Assembly (NCBI GenBank): GCA_019873685.1 | Contig: JAIOAT010000001.1 | Location: 255,523 to 319,522, forward strand | Direction: 5' to 3' | Length of the DNA: 64,000 bases | From: Chloroflexota bacterium | GTDB taxonomy: Bacteria > Chloroflexota > Anaerolineae > Aggregatilineales > Ch27 | In this document: one piece after another, positions 9,543 to 17,832 of the stretch | Layout: each line of letters starts with the position of its first letter | Numbering within the stretch: position 1 is the stretch's first letter | Position numbers and translations under genes: made by a program | Notes under the pieces: model-generated | The model's input: only the letters and a program-made list of their open reading frames with translations | Database searches by the model: none | Told to the model about the DNA's origin: nothing

Positions 9543-10577
9543 CTATGGGCGCCGATAAGGCGGTAAGAATCCTACACGCTCTTTGACCAGCTTGAGCGTT
9601 CTTTCCGCTACAGTCGAGGCTCTTTCTGCCCCCTGAGCCAGCACGCCATCCAGATAGGCGGGATCGCTGGTGATCTCGCGGTAACGCGCCTGAAGGGGCC
9701 GTAGCATCTCGACAACCACTTCCGCGACTTCACGCTTGAGAACGCCGTAGCCTTTGCCAGCGAAGTGCGCTTCGATGGCGTCATGGGGTTGGCCGGTGAT
9801 CGTCGCGTAGATCTCGAGCAGGTTGTTGACGCCGGCGCGCTCCGGGTCGTTGGTGAAGCGAATGTCGGTATAGGAGTCTGTCTTGGCGCGCATGATCTTC
9901 TTGCTGGCCCAGTCAAGGTCGTCCAGCAGGTACACAGCGTGATACTGCGAGTCGACCTCGCTCTTGCTCATCTTCTTGGTGGGATCGTCAAGACCCATTA
10001 CGCGTGCGCCGGTCTCACGAATCATCGGTTCGGGCACAACGAAAGTTTCGCCGTACAGGTAGTTGAAACGCTGGGCCACATCCCGGGTGAGTTCCAGGTG
10101 CTGGCGCTGATCGTCGCCCACCGGTACCTGGTGTGCCTGGTACAGCAGGATATCGGCCGCCATGAGGACGGGGTAGTTGAACAAGCCGGCGCTGACGGTA
10201 TCTGCCTGCTGCTTAGCTGCCTTATCCTTGAACTGGGTCATCCGGTTCAGCCAGCCTATGGGGGTGAAACAATTCAAAATCCAAGCCAGCTCCGCATGGG
10301 CAGGGACATGCGACTGCACAAAGATGGTGGCTACCTGCGGGTCAATGCCGGAGGCAATGTACAGTGCCGCGACTTCGCGGGTTTTCTCGCGCAGGGTAGC
10401 GGGGTCCTGAGGGACGGTAATGGCGTGCATATCCACGACGCAGAAGTAGCTTTCGTAGCGGTGCTGCTCCTTGACCCACTGGCTGAGCGCCCCGAGGTAA
10501 TTGCCAATGGTCAGGTTGCCAGATGGCTGGATGCCGGATAGCACGCGCTGCTTGCTGGAACCGGTCTCAATGGTCAT
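9543..10577 (-). CDS. trpS: Tryptophan--tRNA ligase
   Basis: Class I aminoacyl-tRNA synthetase charging tRNA-Trp. About 344 residues, the normal length for bacterial TrpRS. The HIGH-type signature appears as PSGNLTIGNYLG (near residue 17) and the second signature as KMSKS near 195. VPVGDDQRQHLELTRD and NCFTPIGWLNRMTQFKD are characteristic TrpRS segments. I chose the ATG at 10577 (MTIETGSSK) because AAGGA lies about 7 bases upstream; a longer frame reaching 10634 lacks this signal. It lies downstream of a tRNA-Arg gene on the same strand. Confidence 0.97.
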   Translation of the reverse strand: MTIETGSSKQRVLSGIQPSGNLTIGNYLGALSQWVKEQHRYESYFCVVDMHAITVPQDPATLREKTREVAALYIASGIDPQVATIFVQSHVPAHAELAWILNCFTPIGWLNRMTQFKDKAAKQQADTVSAGLFNYPVLMAADILLYQAHQVPVGDDQRQHLELTRDVAQRFNYLYGETFVVPEPMIRETGARVMGLDDPTKKMSKSEVDSQYHAVYLLDDLDWASKKIMRAKTDSYTDIRFTNDPERAGVNNLLEIYATITGQPHDAIEAHFAGKGYGVLKREVAEVVVEMLRPLQARYREITSDPAYLDGVLAQGAERASTVAERTLKLVKERVGFLPPYRRP

Positions 10578-10618
10578 GGGTGTCCTTCGCTTCTGGAACA
10601 GATGAACTGGTGCTGAAA

Positions 10619-10645
10619 CGCCCTGGACTGTCATAGGCCAGGGCG
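10619..10645 (-). terminator. Hairpin between tRNA-Arg and trpS
   Basis: A perfect 8-bp GC-rich stem (10619-10626 with 10638-10645, arm CGCCCTGG) with an 11-base loop. On the minus strand only GTTTCAG follows, so the U-tract is weak. It may end tRNA-Arg transcription partially or act as a processing site. Confidence 0.4.
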
Positions 10646-10666
10646 CTTGCCGAATGGCTCACAGAA

Positions 10667-10739
10667 TGCCCCCGGTAGGATTCGAACCCACAACGCACGG
10701 CTCCGAAGGCCGTCGCTCTATCCCTTGAGCTACGGGGGC
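10667..10739 (-). tRNA. tRNA-Arg (anticodon UCG)
   Basis: Full cloverleaf read on the minus strand: acceptor GCCCCCG pairing with CGGGGGC, D-stem GCTC/GAGC, anticodon stem ACGGC/GCCGT with loop CTTCGGA (anticodon TCG), T-arm GTGGG-TTCGAAT-CCTAC. The discriminator is A; the CCA end is not encoded. Length is 73 bases. Confidence 0.96.
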
Positions 10740-10749
10740 CTGCGTGATT

Positions 10750-10778
10750 ATTGTAACGAGTGGCCGGTGGCGTAGCAA
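10750..10778 (-). promoter_or_regulatory. Sigma70 promoter of tRNA-Arg
   Basis: On the minus strand TTGCTA (10773-10778), 17 bases, TACAAT (10750-10755). The -10 box ends 11 bases before the tRNA 5' end, which fits a start point a few bases before the mature tRNA. Confidence 0.65.
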
Positions 10779-10920
10779 CCCGCAAAGAGTGTTCTTGCTG
10801 CAATACAGAGAAGCCTTGCCGGAGACTCCAGGGGCTGATCAGCGGGCATAAGGAAGGTCGAGAGGCGGGCACTGTTGTACGTTGGCCGTCTTTGCCTGTA
10901 GTCATAACTCTCAGTCGCAT

Positions 10921-10949
10921 TTGACGAGGTCAAGGCACTATGCTATCAT
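10921..10949 (+). promoter_or_regulatory. Sigma70 promoter upstream of the Roadblock gene
   Basis: TTGACG (10921-10926), 17-base spacer, TATCAT (10944-10949). It leaves an untranslated leader of roughly 120 bases before the Roadblock gene at 11079. Apart from this promoter and the tRNA-Arg promoter, I see nothing else in the roughly 340-base gap between tRNA-Arg and this gene. Confidence 0.6.
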
Positions 10950-11078
10950 GCAGGCGTTTTTAGGCTGTGACTTTAAATTCGCCTGGGGTCTCTCATTTGC
11001 CTTACAGATTAAGATCGCGCTGCCTGGAGGCTTGTCGCCCCGGCTGTTACGTGTGGATGAGGCGGAGGAGCAGAATCT

Positions 11079-11450
11079 ATGGCCAAGTCGCGGACCGAGT
11101 TGATGGTGGATCGCCTGCGCGAATTGCAGGCCAGTACGCCTGATATTGAAGCGTCTGCCGTAGTAAGCGTAGACGGTCTGATCATGGCTTCTTCATTGCC
11201 ACAGGGCATTGAGGAGGATCGGGTGTCCGCGATGTCGGCGGCAATGATTTCGCTCGGCGAACGCATTGCCGGCGAACTGGGGCGGGGGGACCTGGAACAG
11301 GTCTATATTCGGGGCGACAGCGGATACGTGATTCTGATGGCGGTTGGTGAAGAAGCAGTGTTGACCTCTTTGATTCGGGAAAATGCCCGGCTGGGGCTGA
11401 TCTTCCTGGATATGAAGCGAGCCGCGGATGACCTGGAGAATCTGGTCTAG
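11079..11450 (+). CDS. Roadblock/LC7 domain protein (MglB-like)
   Basis: 123 residues, a single Roadblock/LC7 domain. Diagnostic stretches are ASAVVSVDGLIMASSLP, VSAMSAAMISLGERIAGEL, VYIRGDSGYVILMAVG and LTSLIRENARLGLIFLDM. In Myxococcus, MglB is the GTPase-activating partner of the Ras-like MglA; other Roadblock proteins sit with small GTPases in actinobacterial conservons. A small GTPase of matching style lies 2.6 kb away at 14064-14588, on the opposite strand, so a partnership is possible but unproven. The start is supported by GGCGGAGGAG 9 bases upstream. The next gene is pyrG, 146 bases downstream. Confidence 0.88.
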   Translation: MAKSRTELMVDRLRELQASTPDIEASAVVSVDGLIMASSLPQGIEEDRVSAMSAAMISLGERIAGELGRGDLEQVYIRGDSGYVILMAVGEEAVLTSLIRENARLGLIFLDMKRAADDLENLV

Positions 11451-11596
11451 GCTGGCAGTACTGACGGGAATACCTTGAAGACCTTGCTGCGGGTTACATC
11501 CCATAGCCAATTTGAGCGGGGAGCGGCTAACAAAGCTGACCTCCCCGTTTCTTTGTGGTTTGCACTGAGGTGAGTTTTCGGGGAGCTGGACGCATT

Positions 11597-13207
11597 ATGA
11601 CGCGGTTCATCTTTTTTACGGGTGGCGTGGTAAGCTCGGTTGGCAAAGGTGTAACGGCGGCTGCGCTTGGCCGAATTCTCAAAGCGCGGGGGCTGAAGGT
11701 CGCTATCCAGAAGCTTGACCCTTACCTGAATGTCGATCCCGGTACGATGAGTCCCTATCAGCATGGGGAAGTGTTTGTCACTGCTGACGGGGCAGAGACT
11801 GACCTGGACCTGGGGCATTACGAGCGTTTCATCGACGAGAATGTCAGCCGCCACTCTAATGTAACTGCAGGGCAGATCTATGCCGAGGTGATCAACAGGG
11901 AGCGACACGGCGATTTCCTTGGCGGGACTATTCAGGTTATTCCCCACATCACTAACGAGATCAAACGGCGCATCATCCGGATGGCGACCGAGAGCAATGC
12001 CGATGTACTGCTGGTTGAGGTCGGTGGCACGGTTGGCGATATTGAAGGGCTGCCGTTTCTGGAGGCGCTGCGGCAGATGCGTATGGATGTGGGACGTGAC
12101 AACGTGCTGTATGTGCATGTCACGTTTCTGCCCTATATTGGCGCTACCAGGGAGCTAAAAACCAAACCGACCCAGCACAGTGTTCGTGAGCTGCGCAGCA
12201 TCGGTATTCAGCCGGATGTGATTATCACGCGTACCGACTACCCGGTAAGCAAAGAGGTCACCGATAAGGTGGCGCTGTTCTGTGATGTTGAGCCGAATGC
12301 TGTCATCCCACTCCAGACTGCGGATTTACTGTACGAAGTCCCCTTGCTTCTGGAAGATGCTGGCCTGGGCGATTATGTGGTTCGCCAGCTTAAGCTGGAT
12401 GCCCAGCCGGTTGACCTGAGCGAATGGCGCCGTCTGATCAAGCGGATGCGCAACCCGGAGGGAACTGTTCGCATCGCCCTGGTAGGTAAGTACGTTGAGC
12501 TTCATGACGCATACATCAGTGTGAAGGAAGCACTCTACCATGCGGCAATCGCTCATGGTCGGTCGCTGGAGATTGACTGGATATCGGCGGGCGATCTGGA
12601 GAAGGGCAAGGGGTTCGACTTGCTGGAGAAGGCGGATGGGATTGTTGTCCCCGGAGGGTTTGGCGAACGCGGGATTGAAGGCAAGATCATGGCTGCGCGG
12701 TGGGCCAGAGAACATAAGGTGCCTTACCTGGGGCTATGCCTGGGTATGCAGGTGATGTGCATCGAGTTTGCCCGTGCGGTACTAGGGTACGAAGACGCCC
12801 ATAGCACTGAGTTCGAGGCCAGCACGTCTACGCCGGTCATTGATCTGATGCCCGATCAGCGTTCCATTGAGGACCTGGGCGGAACGATGCGGCTTGGGTT
12901 GTATCCGTGTGAGTTGGTTGAAGGGACGATTGCCCAGCGGGCCTACGGCAAGACTCTTATCGAGGAGCGACACAGGCATCGCTTTGAGTTCAACAATGCC
13001 TATCGTGAGGCCTTCATCCGGGGCGGGATGCGTTTCAGTGGTCTTAGCCCGGATCGCCGACTGGTCGAAATTGCTGAACTGGCTGATCATCCTTTTATGG
13101 TTGGCAGCCAGTTCCATCCTGAGTTCGGCAGCCGACCGAACGCACCACATCCATTGTTCAGGGCTTTTGTTGGCGCTGCGCTTGAACGCCAGAAAGCACA
13201 GAAGTAG
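11597..13207 (+). CDS. pyrG: CTP synthase
   Basis: Makes CTP from UTP, ATP and glutamine. About 536 residues, the family's normal length. The N-terminal synthase domain opens with [19 protein letters not shown] (P-loop) and contains [19 protein letters not shown]. The C-terminal glutaminase domain has [12 protein letters not shown], the nucleophile motif GLCLGMQ and a C-terminal HPEF triad segment. I chose the ATG at 11597 because the conserved N-terminus begins there, with GGGGAG upstream; 14 extra codons back to 11555 are not conserved-looking. A 79-residue protein of unknown function follows 47 bases later and may be co-transcribed. Confidence 0.97.
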   Translation: MTRFIFFTGGVVSSVGKGVTAAALGRILKARGLKVAIQKLDPYLNVDPGTMSPYQHGEVFVTADGAETDLDLGHYERFIDENVSRHSNVTAGQIYAEVINRERHGDFLGGTIQVIPHITNEIKRRIIRMATESNADVLLVEVGGTVGDIEGLPFLEALRQMRMDVGRDNVLYVHVTFLPYIGATRELKTKPTQHSVRELRSIGIQPDVIITRTDYPVSKEVTDKVALFCDVEPNAVIPLQTADLLYEVPLLLEDAGLGDYVVRQLKLDAQPVDLSEWRRLIKRMRNPEGTVRIALVGKYVELHDAYISVKEALYHAAIAHGRSLEIDWISAGDLEKGKGFDLLEKADGIVVPGGFGERGIEGKIMAARWAREHKVPYLGLCLGMQVMCIEFARAVLGYEDAHSTEFEASTSTPVIDLMPDQRSIEDLGGTMRLGLYPCELVEGTIAQRAYGKTLIEERHRHRFEFNNAYREAFIRGGMRFSGLSPDRRLVEIAELADHPFMVGSQFHPEFGSRPNAPHPLFRAFVGAALERQKAQK

Positions 13208-13254
13208 ACCTCTGTACGGGCCTGGCCCGTTGTACTGGTCCCAGGGGGAAGCAT

Positions 13255-13494
13255 ATGGCGAGCAGTCAGGACGAGCCACTCGATCTGGAAGACCTGTGGG
13301 CGGGGATTCTCAGCCGCGACACTGTGCTCATTCTGCAGGTCTGGCGCACACTGGAGCAGGAAGAGCGGAGCCATATCTGGCGACACCTGCACCGTATGGC
13401 CAGTGAAGCCGGTTGGACAGAACCGCAGCGCGTTTCAGCCCGGTATGCGCTGAACGCGCTGCGTAGCAACCAGCTTGCCCCTGACGAAGACTGA
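13255..13494 (+). CDS. Small hypothetical protein downstream of pyrG
   Basis: 79 residues, acidic, apparently all-helical: a Trp-rich centre (LQVWRTLEQEERSHIWRHLHRM) and a helical tail. I recognise no family. The case for a real gene is the good ribosome site (AGGGGGAAGCATATG), the position just after pyrG on the same strand, and the tidy 6-base gap to the convergent Hsp20 gene. A DNA- or nucleotide-related adaptor role would be a guess. Confidence 0.65.
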   Translation: MASSQDEPLDLEDLWAGILSRDTVLILQVWRTLEQEERSHIWRHLHRMASEAGWTEPQRVSARYALNALRSNQLAPDED

Positions 13495-13500
13495 CTGCGC

Positions 13501-13941
13501 CTAGCCCTCGGTAGACTCAATACTGATGACGCGCGGACGCGCCTCATCACTCTTGGGGATGGTGATGGTCAGTATGCCATCCTTCAAGCTGGCTACGGCC
13601 TCCTCCGCTTTCACTGGCCGGGGAATGGTGACAGCACGGCTAAAGCGGCCATGTCGGCGCTCCCGGCGAAGATAGGTGACTACTGGCTTTTCCTGCGCGG
13701 AGGCTTCCCGTGTTTCGCCCCGAATGGTTAGCACATTGCCGGTGAACGAGACCTCAATATCATCAGCGTGGATTCCGTGCAAGGGGCCGGCTTCGACAAC
13801 CACAGCATCTTCCGTTTCGTAAATGTCAACGGGAAGCATGCTGCCACTTACTGAGGCAAATCCCTCTTCGAGGATCCGGCCCATACTTTCACGGAGATTG
13901 CCAAGCTCCCGGCGGGGATTCCAGCGTAGAAGATTCGCCAT
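13501..13941 (-). CDS. Small heat-shock protein, Hsp20/alpha-crystallin family
   Basis: 146 residues, normal for bacterial small heat-shock proteins. The N-terminus NLLRWNPRRELGNLRESM is typical, followed by the alpha-crystallin domain: VDIYETEDAVVVEAGPLHGI, DDIEVSFTGNVLTIRGE, FSRAVTIPRPVKAEEAVASLKDGILTITIPK and a basic/IxI-like tail (PRVISIES). ATP-independent chaperone that holds unfolding proteins. GAGGAG lies 9 bases before the start. It is the last minus-strand gene after the signalling operon, 122 bases downstream of the GTPase, so it could be read from that operon or independently. I saw no CIRCE element upstream. Confidence 0.95.
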   Translation of the reverse strand: MANLLRWNPRRELGNLRESMGRILEEGFASVSGSMLPVDIYETEDAVVVEAGPLHGIHADDIEVSFTGNVLTIRGETREASAQEKPVVTYLRRERRHGRFSRAVTIPRPVKAEEAVASLKDGILTITIPKSDEARPRVISIESTEG

Positions 13942-14063
13942 GCTGTTGCTCCTCGTGTTTTACCTGTAATCGCACTGCGTGTTCCATCTACCAGTACGTA
14001 ACCTGCAGCCTGGAGTTGCACGGAACAGCAGCGAGTACGGCTGGCACGGGTCTCGCCAGGGCG

Positions 14064-14588
14064 TTACTGAGCGCGATCGATGAGGGCGACAAGATGCCGC
14101 AGCACCTGGCGCACGCTGGCTTTCTGCGTGGCAATGCACGGCAGCACGGTGGTGGCCTGGCTGATGTAGGCGTCGCGGCGGATCTGCGCCAGCGGCAGGG
14201 TGTCGCGCAGATCGGTCTTGTTGGCCACAAGCAGGTAGGGAACACTCTGGAATGCAGAGAAGATACTGATCAGTTCGCCGGCGGCAGGGAAAGAGGCTGG
14301 ATCGGTGCTGTCGATGAGTACAATAAACCCGTGCATTTCCCTGGCCAGTATTTCCCACATAAAGTCAAAGCGCGCCTGACCAGGTGTACCGTACAGATGC
14401 AGGGTCTTGCCATCCAGCACAACGCGGCCATAGTCCATGGCAACGGTGGTCAATGCTTTCACTCCGCGTTCCGCTGAAGTAAGGCGTCGTTCGGTTGTCA
14501 CCACGTCGATATCGGAGATGGTTTTTACGAACGCCGTCTTGCCAGAATTGAACGGGCCGGTGACAACGATCTTGTAGGCGCCGGACAC
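14064..14588 (-). CDS. Small Ras-like GTPase (MglA/Srprb-like)
   Basis: About 174 residues. G1 is VVTGPFNSGKTAFVK (near residue 8-22), the G3 region is LHLYGTPGQARFDFMWE (D of DxxG replaced by Y-G-T-P-G as in many bacterial members), and G4 is VANKTDL near 118. It belongs to the bacterial GTP-binding proteins found with Roadblock domains in gliding-motility and conservon systems. I chose GTG at 14588 because AAGGAGAATCCT precedes it and the G1 strand follows; extension to 14693 would run back into the response-regulator gene. It is the last gene of the kinase-to-GTPase operon, 61 bases after the response regulator. Confidence 0.88.
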   Translation of the reverse strand: MSGAYKIVVTGPFNSGKTAFVKTISDIDVVTTERRLTSAERGVKALTTVAMDYGRVVLDGKTLHLYGTPGQARFDFMWEILAREMHGFIVLIDSTDPASFPAAGELISIFSAFQSVPYLLVANKTDLRDTLPLAQIRRDAYISQATTVLPCIATQKASVRQVLRHLVALIDRAQ

Positions 14589-14649
14589 AGGATTCTCCTT
14601 GCCGAAGAAGTGATTTGACTGAGAGAATAGGAAAACCTCGTAGACCGGA

Positions 14650-15420
14650 CTAATCAGCAGTCTTTCCGGGCGTAGGCGCATCCTCGCGCCCACTGCGGAA
14701 ATCCACGAATCGATACCCTACGCCCCGCTCGGTGAGAATGTACTTGGGGTTGGAGGGGTCTTCTTCGATCTTCTCCCGCAGATAGTTGACATACAGGCGC
14801 ACATAGTGCGCTTCGTCACGGTATTCGTAACCCCAGACCTTGGCCAGAAGTTGTTCGTGGGTGACTGTCCAACCGGCATTTTCCACGAGGTGATACAGCA
14901 GGCGGTACTCCGTCGGTCTGAGCTTGATGCGCTGACCGGCAACAATCACCTCACGCGTGTTGAAATCAATACTCAGCCGGTCATCGATCTTGAGGACAGC
15001 TTTTTCAGGCGAACTGGCAGGTGTCTCGACACGACGCAGAACAGCCCGAACGCGGCTGGAAAGCTCCCTGGGGCTAAAAGGCTTGGCGATGTAGTCGTCT
15101 GCGCCAAGTTCCAGACCATAGACCCGATCATCTTCTTCGCCTTTGGCGGTGAGCATGATCACCGGGATGTTGGAGAATTCGCGCAGGATGCGTAGCGTCT
15201 CGAATCCGTCGAGTTCCGGCATCATGACATCCAGGATAACGAGATCAGGCAAGCTGGTACGGATGATCTCAAGCGCCTCCAGGCCATTGGAGGCTTCTAA
15301 TACCTGGAAGCCCTCCAGTTCGAGGTTCATGCGGATGAAGCCAATCATCCGGGCTTCGTCGTCAACAACCAGTATGCGCTTGGCATCACGCGGCGCAGGG
15401 CGGGGTGGTTTAGCGGTCAT
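14650..15420 (-). CDS. OmpR/PhoB-family response regulator
   Basis: 256 residues. Receiver domain: VVDDEA (acidic pair near 19-20), phospho-acceptor Asp in [13 protein letters not shown] (near 63), switch Thr in VIMLTAKGE, conserved Lys in [10 protein letters not shown]. The C-terminal winged-helix DNA-binding domain has [29 protein letters not shown] and [10 protein letters not shown]. No histidine kinase lies next to it. Its neighbours are a Ser/Thr kinase, a PP2C phosphatase and an FHA protein, so its input may be cross-talk from the Ser/Thr pathway or an unlinked kinase (the orphan kinase at 52393 is one candidate). Confidence 0.93.
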   Translation of the reverse strand: MTAKPPRPAPRDAKRILVVDDEARMIGFIRMNLELEGFQVLEASNGLEALEIIRTSLPDLVILDVMMPELDGFETLRILREFSNIPVIMLTAKGEEDDRVYGLELGADDYIAKPFSPRELSSRVRAVLRRVETPASSPEKAVLKIDDRLSIDFNTREVIVAGQRIKLRPTEYRLLYHLVENAGWTVTHEQLLAKVWGYEYRDEAHYVRLYVNYLREKIEEDPSNPKYILTERGVGYRFVDFRSGREDAPTPGKTAD

Positions 15421-15441
15421 GGTTTCGTTACTCTTTTCCGT

Positions 15442-15684
15442 CTATTCGCGGTAGAAGCCGTAGATTTCTTCCTCTTCCTTGCCGGGCAGAATCTCGATGA
15501 AATTGATGCGCCACCAGGGAAAGATGACCTGATTAACCTCTGGCAAGAGGTTGCGGACTTCCTTGCCGTCGCGGTAGCGCGGATTGGTGCCAAAGATGAA
15601 CTGATCCTTGGGGTCCGGCAACTCCTCAACATCGACGACGATTGGTTCTTCTCCGGCAACGTGCAGTAGCAGCGAGATGGTCAT
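15442..15684 (-). CDS. Small conserved-looking hypothetical protein in the signalling operon
   Basis: 80 residues, mixed acidic and aromatic, with VDVEELPDPKDQFIFGTNPRYRDGK and a Trp-rich centre (NQVIFPWWRINFIEILP). No membrane segment and no family I recognise. It has a ribosome site (GGGAGGCGCC) and sits 42 bases after the FHA gene and 21 bases before the response regulator, so it is a genuine operon member. The high aromatic content suggests a compact beta-rich adaptor, which is only an inference. Confidence 0.7.
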   Translation of the reverse strand: MTISLLLHVAGEEPIVVDVEELPDPKDQFIFGTNPRYRDGKEVRNLLPEVNQVIFPWWRINFIEILPGKEEEEIYGFYRE

Positions 15685-15726
15685 GGTGTGGCGCCTCCCA
15701 TGAGCAGGTTTTCGGATTGCCTCAAG

Positions 15727-16227
15727 TTACTTGAAGTAGATATGCAGAACGAGTTGACCAAGCCGGATTTCATCCCCATCGCGCAGCACCCTGGGCTGCT
15801 CAGGAGTCAGCCGCTGTCCATTGAGATAAGTGCCATTGACGCTGCCCAGATCAACCAGGGTGAGGGTATCCTCCCCGCGCCGTATAGCTGCATGGTGCCG
15901 CGAGATGCCTTTTTCCAGAGCGCCAAAGGGGGTCAGATCCAGGTCGGGCCGGCTCTGACCGGTTGGATCGAGTCGGCCAAGGATCGTTTCCTGCTGAGGC
16001 TGCAGGACGAGTGGTTCGGCAGCATCCCGGATGTGAATGATGATCGAGGCGTCGTGGCTAAAACGGGCCGTGCCCCACGTGGCTTTCATGCCGAGTTCAT
16101 CAGGCACATTCTGGAGCTGGCGGGTGGTTCTGGCACTTCCGGCTTCGCCGAAAAGGGTTTGCCCACACTCCTCGCAGAAGAGTGTGCCTTCGCGGTTATC
16201 ATGTCCACAGTACGGGCAGTTCTGCAT
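15727..16227 (-). CDS. FHA-domain protein with N-terminal zinc ribbon
   Basis: 166 residues. A zinc ribbon opens the protein (CPYCGHDNREGTLFCEECG, four Cys). After a linker comes an FHA domain: ILGRLDP, the phospho-peptide-binding GISRHHAAI, and LVDLGSVNGTYLNGQRL. FHA domains bind phospho-threonine, so this is the probable reader of the kinase encoded two genes upstream. AAGGAAACACAAATG marks the start. It lies 30 bases after the DnaJ-VWA gene. Confidence 0.93.
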   Translation of the reverse strand: MQNCPYCGHDNREGTLFCEECGQTLFGEAGSARTTRQLQNVPDELGMKATWGTARFSHDASIIIHIRDAAEPLVLQPQQETILGRLDPTGQSRPDLDLTPFGALEKGISRHHAAIRRGEDTLTLVDLGSVNGTYLNGQRLTPEQPRVLRDGDEIRLGQLVLHIYFK

Positions 16228-16257
16228 TTGTGTTTCCTTACGGATGTCTGGATAGCT

Positions 16258-17766
16258 TTACTCTTGTGAAGAAGAGGATTGTTCTGGCACGTCCATGCCA
16301 GGCGCGGGCAACAGTAGTGCCCTGGTGCCATACTTCAGTTTCTTCTGACCTTCTTCCGATAACATGGTTGTCCGGGCTACCCGGCGGGCTTCGGCCAGCG
16401 CGGCATGGGCCAGTGCTTCCTGGCCATTCTCAAAGAGACGCGTGGCCAGATTCTCCAGTTGGCGGGTAGCCTGAAAGATGTCACCCCGTAGAATAGCTTC
16501 CTGAGCCTTCGCCTGCATACGGTAGAGCGTCAATTTGCCCAGCGCTTCCAGAATGGCTATAGGCGGACTTTCCTGCTCTGCTGTCTGCGCGACTTCAATG
16601 GATAGGTCGCTGACTACTTTGTATCCGACGACGTCGGCGGAAAGCACGTCGCCGGTTACATCAAGACGCAGGACAGTTCTGAAACCTCCTTCGCTGAGAG
16701 GCGGAACCTGTAGCTGTAGAATCACATGAATGGACTGGTTGCTTTCCAGGCTTCCCAGGGGAATGCCGGGCAGTTTGGCTGGCAAGGGTTGAGCGCTGGG
16801 TGTGATCTTGAAGGCGTCTTCCAGAACAATGTCTGCATCCGGCGCTACTGAGAGTTGCAGTCTTTCCACAAAGGCATCACCCAGGCTGCGAACCTGCTTA
16901 TTCAGGAACTGTTCAATTACAGCCGGGGAATTGATGTAAGTCGATGTCCCACCAGTTCGGGACGCCAGATCATCCAGAAAGGCGTCGTTCCATTCTTCGC
17001 CGATTCCCATGGCGCTGATCGCGATTCCTTCCAGGCTGATCTCATGCGCCAGCCGCAGGCACTTCTCTTCATCGCCGTAAGTCTGCCCATCAGTGAGCAG
17101 AATAAGATGGTTGACACGTTTACGGTCGAAAGTGCGGCGGAGCTGCCTGACGCCTTCCTGCATACCCTGGAAAATCTCGGTGCCTCCACTGGCCTGCATC
17201 ATGCTAACCAGCGCTTTTAGCGCCGATTTCTCCTGAACAGCGGTGGGTTCAAAGACGACTTCAGCCCGGTCGCTGAATGAGATCAACGTCAGGATGTCAT
17301 CGGGACGCATTGTGTCGATGATTCTGTGGACGGCCTGTTTGACTCTGTCCAGGCGCATTCCTTTCATCGAGGTGCTTCGATCCACTACCAGGGCTAGATT
17401 GAGTGGCGCACCCTCTTCAGCGCGAATTGCGTAGCGCGGATCTGGAATAATCTCTACCAGAACATAGAGCACCTGCGGCTCATCCAGCACCCGGAGGACA
17501 CGCCGGCTGGGCGTAACATAGGTGCCGAAATAGGTTGGCACGCCCCCCTGCTGTCTTAGGGCGCGATCGTACTCGGCACGGGTTTGTTCATTCCCCAGCA
17601 CTTCGTAGGCTTCGGTGACATCCCGAAACTGGAGCGCTGCGGCGGGATTGGGGTTGGCGTCAGGATGCAGACGCCGGGCGGCCTGCCGATAAGCGGCTTT
17701 GATAGCTTCGATGTCGGCTTCAGGGGTGACTCCCAGGATTGCGTAGTAATCCCGTGTGGCTTTCAT
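16258..17766 (-). CDS. DnaJ domain fused to a von Willebrand A domain
   Basis: 502 residues. Residues 5-72 form a J-domain (YYAILGVTPEADIEAIKAAY, with HPD in RRLHPDANP) that should stimulate an Hsp70. After a spacer comes a VWA domain with an intact MIDAS start (LVVDRSTSMKG near 130), a Thr of the metal site (SGGTEIFQGM) and LILLTDGQTYGDE. The C-terminal part is beta-rich and resembles the region after the VWA domain in stand-alone VWA proteins, ending in helices (EAILRGDIFQATRQLENLATRL). The combination suggests a Hsp70 co-chaperone recruited to a metal-dependent protein assembly. It lies between the PP2C phosphatase and the FHA protein, so it may be regulated by phosphorylation. Confidence 0.88.
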   Translation of the reverse strand: MKATRDYYAILGVTPEADIEAIKAAYRQAARRLHPDANPNPAAALQFRDVTEAYEVLGNEQTRAEYDRALRQQGGVPTYFGTYVTPSRRVLRVLDEPQVLYVLVEIIPDPRYAIRAEEGAPLNLALVVDRSTSMKGMRLDRVKQAVHRIIDTMRPDDILTLISFSDRAEVVFEPTAVQEKSALKALVSMMQASGGTEIFQGMQEGVRQLRRTFDRKRVNHLILLTDGQTYGDEEKCLRLAHEISLEGIAISAMGIGEEWNDAFLDDLASRTGGTSTYINSPAVIEQFLNKQVRSLGDAFVERLQLSVAPDADIVLEDAFKITPSAQPLPAKLPGIPLGSLESNQSIHVILQLQVPPLSEGGFRTVLRLDVTGDVLSADVVGYKVVSDLSIEVAQTAEQESPPIAILEALGKLTLYRMQAKAQEAILRGDIFQATRQLENLATRLFENGQEALAHAALAEARRVARTTMLSEEGQKKLKYGTRALLLPAPGMDVPEQSSSSQE

Positions 17767-17832
17767 GGATGCAACCGCTTCTGTCTAGCCTCGCTACCAT
17801 GACGGTGACATGGCCCGCTTCCTTGCCGGGAG

